From positions 1,178,001 through 1,242,000 of the forward strand of contig CAYFPL010000001.1 of assembly GCA_964344935.1 (NCBI GenBank): 64,000 nucleotides of DNA, written 5' to 3'. Below the pieces are notes generated by a model that searched no databases, was not told where the DNA came from, and worked only from the letters and a program-made list of their open reading frames with translations. This DNA comes from GCA-2731375 sp964344935 (GTDB lineage Bacteria > Pseudomonadota > Alphaproteobacteria > GCA-2731375). This document shows, piece by piece, positions 25,006-34,170 of the stretch; within the stretch, counting starts at the first letter, position 1; each line of letters begins with the position of its first letter. The translations under genes and the position numbers were made by a program.

Positions 25006-25029
25006 CGGGGGCGTCATTTGGCGCCCCCG
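25006..25029 (+). promoter_or_regulatory. GC-rich hairpin between binding-protein and permease genes
   Basis: CGGGGGCG (25006-25013) pairs perfectly with CGCCCCCG (25022-25029) around an 8-base loop. It sits between the binding-protein stop and the first permease, with no T-run, which suits partial termination or 3' mRNA protection giving excess binding protein. Confidence 0.55.
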
Positions 25030-25050
25030 TTCATTTGAGGATGTAAACGC

Positions 25051-25974
25051 ATGGAGCCGCTTCTGCTGTTGGAGCAGTTTTTCAACGGACTGCAATTCGG
25101 CGTCATGTTATTCCTGATCGCCGCCGGCTTGACCCTGGTGTTCGGCATCATGGATATGGTCAACCTGGCCCATGGCAGCCTGGTGATGATCGGGGCCTAT
25201 CTGGCCACAACCTTCATCGGCTGGCTGGATTCGTTCCTGCTCGGCATCCTTCTGGCCATTCCGGCAACTTTCATCATCGGCGCGGCCGTTGAGGTTATCG
25301 CATTGCGGACCCTCTACCGCCGCAATCATCTCGACCAGGTCTTGGCCACATTCGGCCTGATCCTGTTCTTTAACGAAGTGGTCCGCATCGTCTGGGGACC
25401 CATATCGATTTACTCCGGTCTACCGGAATATCTGCAAGGGCATGTGGAGATATTTTCCGGCGCGCCATATCCGGTATTCCGCCTTATCATCATCGCCGTC
25501 GGCCTGATCGTAGCGGCGATCATATACGCCATCGTCGCGCACACACGGCTTGGCATGTTGATCCGAGCGGGCGCCTCCAACAATGAAATGGTTGGTGCCC
25601 TGGGCGTGAACATCAAGACCCTGTTCACCTTCGTCTTCGCCTTGGGCGCCGTGTTCGCAGGCCTTGCCGGCATGCTTTTGGGGCCTCTGACATCGGTGGA
25701 GCCAGGCATTGGCGAACCACTATTGATCCTGGCTTTCGTGGTTATCATCATTGGCGGTATCGGCTCGATCCGAGGCGCCTTCATTGCCGCGATCGTTGTC
25801 GGCGTGGTCGATACCGTGGGCCGCGTCGCGTTGCCGGTTATTCTGCGCGCCTTTGTTTCCGATGCCGCTGCCGATACGGCGGGCCCGGCGGTCGCCTCGA
25901 TGCTGATTTACATCCTCATGGCGGCGATCCTGGTGTTCCGTCCCCAGGGCCTGTTTCCAGCCAAGACGGGGTGA
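25051..25974 (+). CDS. livH: Branched-chain-type ABC transporter permease (LivH)
   Basis: A 307-residue permease with about eight helices. The N terminus reads LEQFFNGLQFGVMLFLIAAGLTLVFGIMDMVNLAHG, typical of LivH, and the EAA-like cytoplasmic loop is in the segment RAGASNNEMVGALGVNI. It forms the channel with LivM. It is 68 bases after the binding protein with a hairpin between them and 3 bases before livM. Confidence 0.94.
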   Translation: MEPLLLLEQFFNGLQFGVMLFLIAAGLTLVFGIMDMVNLAHGSLVMIGAYLATTFIGWLDSFLLGILLAIPATFIIGAAVEVIALRTLYRRNHLDQVLATFGLILFFNEVVRIVWGPISIYSGLPEYLQGHVEIFSGAPYPVFRLIIIAVGLIVAAIIYAIVAHTRLGMLIRAGASNNEMVGALGVNIKTLFTFVFALGAVFAGLAGMLLGPLTSVEPGIGEPLLILAFVVIIIGGIGSIRGAFIAAIVVGVVDTVGRVALPVILRAFVSDAAADTAGPAVASMLIYILMAAILVFRPQGLFPAKTG

Positions 25975-25977
25975 GCC

Positions 25978-26955
25978 ATGGATAAACGTCAAATCTGGCT
26001 GTCCCTGGCAACGCTTGCGTTCTTTGCGGCAGTACCGCCACTGACAATCATATTCGACCAGCCCTTCTATATGGACATGGTCGCGCGCATCATGATCTTT
26101 GCCATTGCCGCCGTTAGCCTGGACCTGATCCTGGGTCATGGCGGCATGGTCAGTTTCGGGCATGCCGCCTATATGGGGATCGGCGCCTACGCTGTGGGTA
26201 TCTTGAGCTATTACGGCGTCGACAATGGCTTCCTTCAAGTGCCTTTAGCCCTTGGTGCTTCAGCCCTGATAGGATTTGTCTTTGGCGCCATGAGTCTGCG
26301 CACATCGGGCGTTTACTTCATCATGATCACCCTTGCCTTCGCCCAGATGCTCTATTTCCTGGCCATCAGCCTGGAGGAATTCGGCGGCGACGACGGCATG
26401 TCAGCGATGCGCAGCGAATTCGCCGGTGTCATCGATATGTACGACACCATCCAGTTCTATTACCTGATCTTCGTGATTCTGGCCCTGGTGCTTTTCGGCC
26501 TGCACCGGGTGGTGCTGTCCCGTTTCGGCATGGTGATCCGGGCGAGCCGCAGCAACGAGCAACGCATGAACGCCGTGGGCTTTCCCACCTACCGTTACAA
26601 GCTGGCGGCCTTCACCTTGGCGTCGACGATTTGCGGCCTCGCCGGGGCCCTGTTCGCCAACCTGAACGAATTCGTCTCGCCGGACGTGATGCATTGGACC
26701 CATTCGGGCGAGATCATGATCATGGTCATCATGGGCGGCATGGGAACTCTGATCGGCCCGGTCCTGGGCGCCACGGCATTTCTGTTGCTGGAGGAATATC
26801 TGCCCGAATTCCTGGAAATGGTCGTGACCAACGGTGGCGAACACTGGGCCATCCTGATGGGCCCGATCCTGATCGCCATCGTGCTATTCGGGCGTGGCGG
26901 TATCCACGCCCTGTTCATCACCGCGCTGCGCGGCATGGGGCGGCGCGATGGCTGA
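25978..26955 (+). CDS. livM: Branched-chain-type ABC transporter permease (LivM)
   Basis: A 325-residue permease with typical LivM features: AAVSLDLILGHGGMVSFGHAAY, the loop VIRASRSNEQRMNAVGF that contacts the ATPase, and GGMGTLIGPVLGA near the end. It pairs with LivH. Its last 8 bases overlap the livG start, so the two are translationally coupled. Confidence 0.94.
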   Translation: MDKRQIWLSLATLAFFAAVPPLTIIFDQPFYMDMVARIMIFAIAAVSLDLILGHGGMVSFGHAAYMGIGAYAVGILSYYGVDNGFLQVPLALGASALIGFVFGAMSLRTSGVYFIMITLAFAQMLYFLAISLEEFGGDDGMSAMRSEFAGVIDMYDTIQFYYLIFVILALVLFGLHRVVLSRFGMVIRASRSNEQRMNAVGFPTYRYKLAAFTLASTICGLAGALFANLNEFVSPDVMHWTHSGEIMIMVIMGGMGTLIGPVLGATAFLLLEEYLPEFLEMVVTNGGEHWAILMGPILIAIVLFGRGGIHALFITALRGMGRRDG

Positions 26956-27700
26956 GGCGATCCTGCAGATTGAGGGGCTGGCCAAGAGCTTTGGCTCCCT
27001 TGTGGCGACGGATGACTTGCACCTGGACGTGACGAAAGGAGAAATCCACGCCGTCATCGGCCCCAACGGCGCCGGCAAGACGACCCTGATCGCCCAGCTG
27101 TCAGGAGAGATGGGTTCTGATGCCGGCCGGGTTCATTTCGCCGGCCGTGATATCACGCATCTATCCATGCCGGCGCGGTCCGCCCTGGGTCTGGCGCGGT
27201 CCTATCAGATCACCTCCATATTTCCCGATTTCACCGCCCTTGATAATGTCGCCCTGGCGGTCCAGGCCCATGCCGGGCATTCCTTCCGCTTCTGGCAGCC
27301 GGCCCAGCGGGATGACGAGTTGCGCCAGCCGGCCATGGAAGTTTTGGAGAACATCGGCCTAGGCGCCCGCGCGGACGAGCCGGCTGCAAACCTCAGCCAC
27401 GGCGAGCAAAGGCAATTGGAAATCGCCATGGCGTTGGCGACGCGGCCCAGCCTGCTGTTGCTGGATGAGCCCATGGCCGGCATGGGCCGTGATGAGTCAG
27501 CCCGCATGGTGGAACTGCTGCGCGGCCTCAAGGATCAACATACCATTGTCCTGATCGAACATGACATGGATGCGGTATTTGCCCTGGCCGACCGCATTAC
27601 CGTGCTGGTCTATGGCCGCGCCATCGCCACCGATACGCCCGAGGCCATTCGCGCCAACGACCATGTGCGGGCCGCCTATCTGGGAACGGAACATGCTTGA
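26948..27700 (+). CDS. livG: Branched-chain-type ABC transporter ATP-binding protein (LivG)
   Basis: A 250-residue ATPase with Walker A GPNGAGKTTL, signature NLSHGEQRQLEIAMAL and Walker B LLLLDEPMAGM, followed by the switch His in LIEHDM. It energises import through LivHM together with LivF. The ATG at 26948 lies inside the end of livM; the longer upstream frame is not protein-like. Confidence 0.95.
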   Translation: MAEAILQIEGLAKSFGSLVATDDLHLDVTKGEIHAVIGPNGAGKTTLIAQLSGEMGSDAGRVHFAGRDITHLSMPARSALGLARSYQITSIFPDFTALDNVALAVQAHAGHSFRFWQPAQRDDELRQPAMEVLENIGLGARADEPAANLSHGEQRQLEIAMALATRPSLLLLDEPMAGMGRDESARMVELLRGLKDQHTIVLIEHDMDAVFALADRITVLVYGRAIATDTPEAIRANDHVRAAYLGTEHA

Positions 27701-28394
27701 GGTCAGCGAAATCGACGCCTTCTACGGGCGCAGCCAGGCCCTGTTCGGTATGAGCCTGTCGGTCCAGACGGGGCAGGTGGTCAGTCTCATGGGTCGCAAC
27801 GGCATGGGCAAGACCACCACCATTCGCGCCATTATGGGCTTGATCCGTCCCCAAGGGGGCAGTCTGTCCTTCAACGGGCAGAGCCTGGCCGGCTTGGCAC
27901 CCTATAAGATTGCGCAACTTGGCCTGGGCCTGGTGCCGGAAGGCCGGCAAATCTTCCCCAACCTGACGGTCCGCGAAAACCTGATCGCCACCGCCAGGCC
28001 GGGCGATGGCGCCGGCGAAATCTGGACCATGGAACGGGTCTTCCAACTGTTTCCCCGGCTGGCAGAACGCCAGGCCAGCATGGGCAACCAGCTCTCGGGC
28101 GGCGAACAACAGATGCTGGCCGTCGGCCGCGCGCTCATGACCAACCCAACCTTATTGCTGCTGGACGAGGCGACGGAAGGGCTCGCCCCTCTGATCCGCG
28201 AGGAAATCTGGACCTGCCTGAATTCGCTCAAGGCGGCCGGTCAATCCATCCTGGTCATCGACAAGAACATCGAAGCCTTGACCCAGATCTGCGATCACCA
28301 TTTCATTGTGGAAAAAGGCCATCTGGTTTGGAACGGCGACTCGGACGAGTTGCGCGCCAACCCCGAGATCCAGCATCAATACCTGGGCGTTTGA
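27693..28394 (+). CDS. livF: Branched-chain-type ABC transporter ATP-binding protein (LivF)
   Basis: A 233-residue ATPase with Walker A GRNGMGKTTT, signature LSGGEQQMLAVGRAL and Walker B LLLLDEATEGL. The MGKTT variant and QLGLGLVPEGRQIFPNLTVREN are LivF features. At the switch the expected His is replaced: LVIDKNIEAL. It overlaps livG by 8 bases, and the RraA-like gene starts 10 bases after it. Confidence 0.94.
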   Translation: MLEVSEIDAFYGRSQALFGMSLSVQTGQVVSLMGRNGMGKTTTIRAIMGLIRPQGGSLSFNGQSLAGLAPYKIAQLGLGLVPEGRQIFPNLTVRENLIATARPGDGAGEIWTMERVFQLFPRLAERQASMGNQLSGGEQQMLAVGRALMTNPTLLLLDEATEGLAPLIREEIWTCLNSLKAAGQSILVIDKNIEALTQICDHHFIVEKGHLVWNGDSDELRANPEIQHQYLGV

Positions 28395-28404
28395 GGAGAC
28401 CGCT

Positions 28405-29115
28405 ATGACCGACAAGCCGCTGAACGAAGACGAACTGGCCGCCCTGCGCGCCTGGGATACACCGACCATCTGCAACGCCCTTGAGATCACTTCGCCGGAA
28501 CGCCGCGCCGTTGGTTTCACAGTGGAGCCATTGGTCTGCGCCTTTCCCGACCTGCCGCCTATCGTGGGCTATGCCCGCACCGCGCAGATCCGTGCCCACC
28601 AGCCCACGTCCCGGCCGCCGGCCGAGATGGTGGCCCAGCGCCTGGAATATTACCGCTATGTCGCCGCCGAGTCCGGCCCCACGGTGGCGATAATCCAGGA
28701 CATGGACGGCCCGCGCAGGGGCTACGGCGCTTTCTGGGGCGAAGTGCAATCCACCATACATATCAACCTAGGGTGCCTTGGCGTTGTCACAGACGGCTCG
28801 GTCCGGGATATTGATGCCTGCGCGCCTGGCTTCCAGTTCATTGCCGATCGTATCGGGCCGTCCCATGCCCATGTGCACTTGGAGGATTTCGGGCAAGCCG
28901 TGAACATCGCCGGCATGCTGGTCAATTCCGGTGATCTGGTGCATGCCGACCGCCACGGCGCCGTGGTCATCCCCCACGATGTCGCGCGCGAGGTGCCAGC
29001 GGCCTGCGAGTTGTTGGAGCGGCGCGAGGCCGTGATCCTGGAAGCTTGCCGGCAACCGGACTTCGACGTGGAAGCGCTTGGCCGGGCCATGGCCGATTCC
29101 GCGGATATCCATTGA
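28405..29115 (+). CDS. RraA-like/4-hydroxy-4-methyl-2-oxoglutarate aldolase family protein
   Basis: A 236-residue protein of the RraA-like fold. VVTDGSVRDIDA provides the Arg-Asp pair that binds pyruvate and metal in HMG/CHA aldolases, and GDLVHADRHGAVVIP is the C-terminal family signature. GAGGAG precedes the ATG at 28405. Aldolases of this family release pyruvate from 4-carboxy-4-hydroxy-2-oxoadipate or related acids in protocatechuate or gallate breakdown; others bind RNase E. Its place at the end of the importer operon favours a catabolic aldolase acting on the imported compound or its product. Confidence 0.85.
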   Translation: MTDKPLNEDELAALRAWDTPTICNALEITSPERRAVGFTVEPLVCAFPDLPPIVGYARTAQIRAHQPTSRPPAEMVAQRLEYYRYVAAESGPTVAIIQDMDGPRRGYGAFWGEVQSTIHINLGCLGVVTDGSVRDIDACAPGFQFIADRIGPSHAHVHLEDFGQAVNIAGMLVNSGDLVHADRHGAVVIPHDVAREVPAACELLERREAVILEACRQPDFDVEALGRAMADSADIH

Positions 29116-29150
29116 GCGTGGCCGATAGACTAATCGGCTAGGCCACGCTC
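29114..29150. terminator. Strong hairpin shared by two convergent genes
   Basis: GAGCGTGGCC at 29114-29123 pairs perfectly with GGCCACGCTC at 29141-29150, with further pairing of CGAT/ATCG inside. It covers the stop of the RraA-like gene and the last codons of the convergent HIT gene, so it probably ends transcription from both sides. No clear T-run follows on either strand. Confidence 0.55.
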
Positions 29151-29579
29151 CCAAAGATAAGCGCCGATGGCGTCCATGATGCCGCGGTCCCGGTCCGCAT
29201 CGAACGCGGGTGCGGCTTCCCAGTCATAGAACCAGACCGGTTTTAAGCGCAGATCCTCCGGTTCCGTCCGGTATCGGGGAAAGACATGGGCATGGAGGGC
29301 GGGCTCCAGATTGCCAAGGATCTCGTAATTGACGCGCACCGCATCCGTCACCGCCAGCAAGGCATCGCCCACCACGGACATCTCCCAAAAGAAAGTCCTG
29401 CGGGTCGCCTCATCCATTTCGTTCGGATCGGCGACCACGGGATCGGGCAGCAGCAGGGAATAACCCGTTAGGAACTGCACATCGCCCAGAACCACCCAGC
29501 CGCTGGAAAGGCGGCAGATGGTTTTGGGATTCTCACCGGCCCGGCATTCGCGGACCCGCTGATGGATCAATGTAGGCAT
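29130..29579 (-). CDS. HIT-family protein with altered histidine triad
   Basis: A 149-residue HIT-like protein. The triad region reads NLEPALHAHVFPRY near residue 100. Aligned to H-x-H-x-H-xx-P, the first His is Ala, while the second (the nucleophile in HIT enzymes) and third are kept. HIT enzymes split dinucleoside polyphosphates or nucleotidyl bonds. The gene stands between the importer operon and the FadB-like gene on the minus strand. Whether it is active is open. Confidence 0.7.
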   Translation of the reverse strand: MPTLIHQRVRECRAGENPKTICRLSSGWVVLGDVQFLTGYSLLLPDPVVADPNEMDEATRRTFFWEMSVVGDALLAVTDAVRVNYEILGNLEPALHAHVFPRYRTEPEDLRLKPVWFYDWEAAPAFDADRDRGIMDAIGAYLWERGLAD

Positions 29580-29789
29580 CGTCGCCTCAATCTCAATTAG
29601 CCATTGGACCGTAACATGCCGTTGATTGTGACATCACCGTATGTGGCGGCGATGTTCACGACTTCTGCCACCGTGCGCGGCCTGTGCCAAATGGACACGG
29701 GGTCGCACATGGCGCGCAGAGCGTGACGATCGACGAGAAACGGCCACCCCGCACCGCGGCGGGTTGGCCATCTCCCGAACATGCAACGG
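29580..29789. other. 210-base gap with a weak minus-strand frame
   Basis: A minus-strand frame from an ATG at 29710 to a stop at 29597 would give 37 residues and has GC-rich third positions, but no ribosome binding site is seen. I see no other content; it probably carries the HIT gene promoter. Confidence 0.3.
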
Positions 29790-31880
29790 CTATCCCCGCT
29801 GATAGTCGGCGAAGCTCTTGCCTTCGGCGACCAGCTTCTCCAGCAAGGGTGCCGGCCGCCAGCGTTCGCCGTATTCGGTGTGGAAACGCTGGATGTCCGC
29901 CAACACCTTGTCCAGGCCAATGGAATCCGCCCAATGCATCGGTCCCCCCTTGTAAGCAGGGAAGCCATAGCCGTTGATATAGATGATATCGATGTCGGAT
30001 GGGCGCATGGCCATGCCCTCGTCCAGGATCTGGGCGCCGATATTGATCAGGGGATAGAGCGCACGCTTGATGATTTCCTCGTCATCGAACTCCTTGCGCG
30101 CGATGTTCTTTTCCTTTGAGACCTGTTCGATGATCTCCTGCACCTGGGCATTGGGGATGGGCGTACGATCACCTTCCTTGTAGTCGTAGTAGCCGCCGCC
30201 GGTCTTTTGCCCATAGCGGCCCAACTCGCATATCCGGTCGGGAATGGTGCCGCCATATTCCTCATTGGTGGGACGGTCGGCCGCCTTGGCCTTGCGCACC
30301 AGCCAGCCCACATCCAATCCCGCCATATCGCCCATGGCAAAGGGACCCATGGCCAAACCGAAGTCATAGATCGCCTTGTCCACCTGCTGTGGCAGGGCGC
30401 CGCCTTCTAGCAGGAAGGTGCCTTCGCCGCTATAGCCATGCAGCATGCGGTTGCCGACAAAGCCAAAGCAGTTGCCCACCAGGACGGAAATCTTGCCCAC
30501 CTTGCGGCCGATACCCATGGCGGTGGCGATGGTTTCGGGCGAGGAATCCTTGCCGCGCACCACTTCCAGCAGGCGCATGACGTTGGCAGGGGAGAAGAAA
30601 TGCATGCCGATCACGCTCTCCGGCCGCTTGGTGGCCGAGGCAATCTCGTCGATATCCAAGGTGGAGGTGTTCGAGGCCATGATCGCGCCCGGCTTCATGA
30701 CACCGTCCAATTTGGCGAAGACCTCCTTTTTCAGCTCCATCTTTTCGAACACCGCTTCGATCACCAAATCCGCATCGGCGATATCGGCATAGTCAGTGGT
30801 GGTGGAGAACTGGGCCATGCGCTGGTCCATCTTCTCCTGGCTCAGACGGCCTTTGTTCACCGTGTTCTGATAGTTGCGTTGGATGATGCCCATGCCCTTG
30901 TCCAGGGCCTCTTGGCTCACTTCCAGCATGGTGACGGGGATGCCCGCATTGGCGAAGTTCATGGCAATGCCACCGCCCATGGTGCCGGCACCGACCATGG
31001 CGACTTTCTTCACCTCCTTCATGGGCGTATCCCTGGGCACGTCCGGGATCTTGGCCACTTCGCGCTCGGCGAAGAAGACGTGCCGTTGTGCCGCCGATTC
31101 CGGAGAGGTCACGCAGTCCGTGAACAACGCCCGCTCCCGCGCCATGCCCTCGTCGAACGGCAGGGTCGCCGCCGCCTCGACGCAATCGATACATTTCCAA
31201 GGAGCGAGGAAGCCGCGAAATCTGCGGGCATTAGCCTTGCGATAGTTTTCGAACACGCCATCCTCGGCCTCGCAGGGCATATCCCGGATTTTGCGTAACG
31301 GCGCGCCGTCGGCCACAAGTTTCTCCGCATAGGCCACGGCCCCTTCCAGCAGGTCGTCGCCCACTTCGTCCACAATGCCCAACTGCAACGCCAGGGGCGC
31401 GGGCACGAAGTCGCCGGAGGTGATCAGATCCAGTGCCTTCGGGACGCCAACAAGGCGCGGCAGACGTTGGGTACCGCCGGCACCTGGCAGCAGACCGAGC
31501 TTGACCTCCGGCAGACCGACCATGGAGGCAGGCACCGCGAAGCGGTAGTGGCAGCACAACGCCACTTCCAGGCCGCCACCCAGGGCAGTACCGTGGATAG
31601 CGGCGACGATGATTTTGGAGCTGTTCTCCATATCGATGAGGATATCGTGCAGCGGTGCGCCCTTGGGCGGTTGACCGAATTCGCGGATGTCGGCGCCGGC
31701 TATGAACGTGCGGCCGCCGCCCAGCAGAACCATGGCTTTCACATCCGGGTCGTTCTGGCCCGCTTCAAAACTGGCGGCCAGGCCGTCGCGCACGGCCGCG
31801 CTCAAGGCGTTGACCGGCGGGCTGTTGACCGTGATGACCCCGATGGCGCCGCGTTTGCTGAAATCGACTGCGTCTGACAT
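29790..31880 (-). CDS. Multifunctional fatty-acid oxidation enzyme (enoyl-CoA hydratase/3-hydroxyacyl-CoA dehydrogenase)
   Basis: A 696-residue FadB/FadJ-type protein. Residues 1-190 form a crotonase domain with both catalytic Glu segments (GTALGGGLEVALCC and LPEVKLGLLPGAGGTQRLPR). From about residue 295 the NAD-binding domain begins with VAMVGAGTMGGGIAMNFANAG, and the catalytic His of the dehydrogenase is in IGMHFFSPANVMRLLEVV. A duplicated C-terminal helical domain follows. It hydrates 2-enoyl-CoA and oxidises the resulting 3-hydroxyacyl-CoA in beta-oxidation. No thiolase gene adjoins. The ATG at 31880 is used; an in-frame start 14 codons earlier is possible. Confidence 0.94.
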   Translation of the reverse strand: MSDAVDFSKRGAIGVITVNSPPVNALSAAVRDGLAASFEAGQNDPDVKAMVLLGGGRTFIAGADIREFGQPPKGAPLHDILIDMENSSKIIVAAIHGTALGGGLEVALCCHYRFAVPASMVGLPEVKLGLLPGAGGTQRLPRLVGVPKALDLITSGDFVPAPLALQLGIVDEVGDDLLEGAVAYAEKLVADGAPLRKIRDMPCEAEDGVFENYRKANARRFRGFLAPWKCIDCVEAAATLPFDEGMARERALFTDCVTSPESAAQRHVFFAEREVAKIPDVPRDTPMKEVKKVAMVGAGTMGGGIAMNFANAGIPVTMLEVSQEALDKGMGIIQRNYQNTVNKGRLSQEKMDQRMAQFSTTTDYADIADADLVIEAVFEKMELKKEVFAKLDGVMKPGAIMASNTSTLDIDEIASATKRPESVIGMHFFSPANVMRLLEVVRGKDSSPETIATAMGIGRKVGKISVLVGNCFGFVGNRMLHGYSGEGTFLLEGGALPQQVDKAIYDFGLAMGPFAMGDMAGLDVGWLVRKAKAADRPTNEEYGGTIPDRICELGRYGQKTGGGYYDYKEGDRTPIPNAQVQEIIEQVSKEKNIARKEFDDEEIIKRALYPLINIGAQILDEGMAMRPSDIDIIYINGYGFPAYKGGPMHWADSIGLDKVLADIQRFHTEYGERWRPAPLLEKLVAEGKSFADYQRG

Positions 31881-32007
31881 CCTCTGATGCTCCCGTCTGA
31901 ATGAATTTGTTGCCGGCTTCATAGCATGAATCCCCCTGCCGGATAGATTTCAATGCAGCCAGCCGTTAGAGTTCGCAACAAAGCAGTGATAAAACGAAGG
32001 AAACGCC

Positions 32008-32928
32008 ATGCATCCCGACATGCAGGTTCTGTTGGATGCCCGCACGCCGCCCCCGCCGGGACAAACCATCGACGAAAATCGCGCCGCCTGGACAACCTAC
32101 AGCCAGAAGCTCTCGCAGCCGGCGCCCGGGGACATGATCGTATTCGACCGCACAATTCCGACGGACGCGCGCGACGTTCCCGTGCGGGTCTATCATCCGA
32201 ATAAGGGTTCCGCGCCCCGTCCCTGCATTCTGTACATGCACGGCGGCGGCTTCATGAAAGGGGATCTGGACAGTTCCGACAGCATCGCCTGGGGTTTCGC
32301 CCAAGAGACTGGCGCCAGCCTCGTCAGCGTTGATTACGCACTGGCTCCCGAACATCCCTATCCCGCAGCTTTCAACGATTGCTATGGCAGCTTAAGTTGG
32401 CTGGCCGAGAACGGCGGCGAGATCGATGTTGATGTCGCCCGCCTTGCCGTGGCGGGCGACAGCGCGGGCGGCAACCTGGCCGCTGCCCTGTGTCTTGCCG
32501 CCCGTGATCGCAACGGCCCCTCGATCTTGGCCCAAGCCCTGGTCTATCCTGGCACCGGCCTGGATCAGGATCAGGGTTCCTATGTCGAACATGCCGAAGG
32601 ACCTGGCCTGACCACCGCCGGCACACAGCAGTATCGCGATTGGTATCTGCCTCACGATACCGAAACCACCGATCCCTATGCCCGCCCCGTCATGGCCTCC
32701 GACTTTTCCAACCTGCCGCCGGCGCACGTGCATTCGGCGGAAATCGATCCTATCCGCGACGACGGCCGGGTCTTTGCCTCGAAAATGGCCTTGGCCGGCA
32801 ATCAGGTCACCTATCGCGAGGCCAAGGGCATGATCCACGGTTTCATGCGGGCCCGTTTCACCGGAGCCGGCGCCGCTGCGCAATTTCAGGCGATCTGCGA
32901 TTTTCTGAAACGACATCTGTTCGAATAA
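32008..32928 (+). CDS. Alpha/beta hydrolase, hormone-sensitive lipase-type esterase
   Basis: A 306-residue esterase. The oxyanion motif HGGGF lies near residue 82, the nucleophile elbow GDSAGGN near residue 150, the acid in EIDPIRDDG near 248 and the catalytic His in MIHGFMR near 279. There is no signal peptide, so it acts in the cytoplasm on short-chain acyl or lactone esters. It is divergent from the FadB-like gene across 127 bases and 20 bases upstream of a CoA-transferase on the same strand, which suggests one operon. Confidence 0.92.
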   Translation: MHPDMQVLLDARTPPPPGQTIDENRAAWTTYSQKLSQPAPGDMIVFDRTIPTDARDVPVRVYHPNKGSAPRPCILYMHGGGFMKGDLDSSDSIAWGFAQETGASLVSVDYALAPEHPYPAAFNDCYGSLSWLAENGGEIDVDVARLAVAGDSAGGNLAAALCLAARDRNGPSILAQALVYPGTGLDQDQGSYVEHAEGPGLTTAGTQQYRDWYLPHDTETTDPYARPVMASDFSNLPPAHVHSAEIDPIRDDGRVFASKMALAGNQVTYREAKGMIHGFMRARFTGAGAAAQFQAICDFLKRHLFE

Positions 32929-32948
32929 GCGATCGGAAGGAAAACCCT

Positions 32949-34139
32949 ATGGCGGGAGCCCTTGAGGGAACAGTCGTGCTCGACTTGGCGCGCTATGTAG
33001 CCGGACCCTATTGCGCGCAGATGCTCGCCGATTTCGGCGCCGATGTGATCAAGATAGAAAGGCCGGAATTGGGCGATCCCATGCGCGGCGTTGGTGCTGC
33101 AGCGGGCGACGACCGGCTCTACATGCTCATGTACAACCGCAACAAGCGGTCATTGAGCCTGAACCTGCGCCATGATCGGGGTCGCGAAATTCTGGCCCGC
33201 CTGATCGGACAGGCGGACGTGCTGGTGGAGAATTTTCGCCCCGGCACCATGGAAGCCATGGGCTTCGGCTGGGAAAGGGTCAGCGAACTGAACCCGCGCC
33301 TGGTGATGGCGCGTATCTCCGGCTTCGGCCAGGACGGCCCTTGGGCCAAACGGCCTGCCTTCGATTCCATCGCCCAGGCCGAAGGCGGCCTGATGCACCT
33401 GACCGGCCAGCCGGACGGCCCGCCCACGATGATGGGCGCGGTGATGATCGACTATGCCACCGGCACCAATGCGGCCCTAGGCGTCATGGCCGCCCTGCAT
33501 GCTCGCGAAAAGACCGGCCGGGGCCAAGTGGTGGATGTGCCGCTACTCGATACGGCCATGTCTTTCTTAATGACAGCAGTGGCGGAGTACCAACAGGACG
33601 GCACCGTGATGGGCCGCATGGGTAACCGGGATCGCTACAGCGCACCCACCAATACCTACCGCACCCGCGACGGCGGGCACCTGCACTTGATGTCAGGCGG
33701 TCAGAAGCATTTCGAGGCGTTGGTGCAAATTCTGGGCGAAGAACAGATCCTGGATAATCCCGCCTTCGCCACGCCCGTCAATCGCCTGGCCAACGTGGAA
33801 CTTGTGGACGAGACCGTCGCCGGCTGGTTCGCGCGGCACGACAAGGATTGGCTCTATGAACAGCTCGTCGCTGCCGAAATTCCCTGCGCCAACCTGGCAA
33901 CGGTAGCTGATGTGTTCGAAAATCCACAGGTCGGGTACCGGGAGCAGATTGTCGACATAACCCACCCTAACCTGGGCACGGTCAAGATGCAGGGAAATCC
34001 CATCCGCATGCAGGACACGCCGGTGGCCAACGGCGGCCCGGTTGCCACCCTGGGGCAACATACCGAGGAAGTTCTCAGCCATTTCCTCGGTTACGGTGCC
34101 GAGGATTTCAAAACCCTCCGCCGGGACGGCGTGATCTGA
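32949..34139 (+). CDS. CaiB/BaiF-family CoA-transferase
   Basis: A 396-residue class III CoA-transferase. It begins LEGTVVLDLARYVAGPYCAQMLADFGADVIKIE, the family start, and contains NKRSLSLNL and VLVENFRPGTMEAMG. The likely catalytic Asp is in MMGAVMIDYATG near residue 168. It moves CoA between acyl groups by an aspartyl-CoA intermediate. GGAAGG stands upstream of the ATG at 32949; the longer open frame reaching back into the esterase gene is out of its coding frame and not used. Substrates are not determined. Confidence 0.92.
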   Translation: MAGALEGTVVLDLARYVAGPYCAQMLADFGADVIKIERPELGDPMRGVGAAAGDDRLYMLMYNRNKRSLSLNLRHDRGREILARLIGQADVLVENFRPGTMEAMGFGWERVSELNPRLVMARISGFGQDGPWAKRPAFDSIAQAEGGLMHLTGQPDGPPTMMGAVMIDYATGTNAALGVMAALHAREKTGRGQVVDVPLLDTAMSFLMTAVAEYQQDGTVMGRMGNRDRYSAPTNTYRTRDGGHLHLMSGGQKHFEALVQILGEEQILDNPAFATPVNRLANVELVDETVAGWFARHDKDWLYEQLVAAEIPCANLATVADVFENPQVGYREQIVDITHPNLGTVKMQGNPIRMQDTPVANGGPVATLGQHTEEVLSHFLGYGAEDFKTLRRDGVI

Positions 34140-34170
34140 ACGGTTGCAGCAACGGGCCTTTGATCGACCT

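Noticed and set aside
32640..32948. Longer N terminus for the CoA-transferase
   Set aside because: The upstream frame lies inside the esterase gene and lacks family sequence; the ATG at 32949 has GGAAGG and the canonical start.
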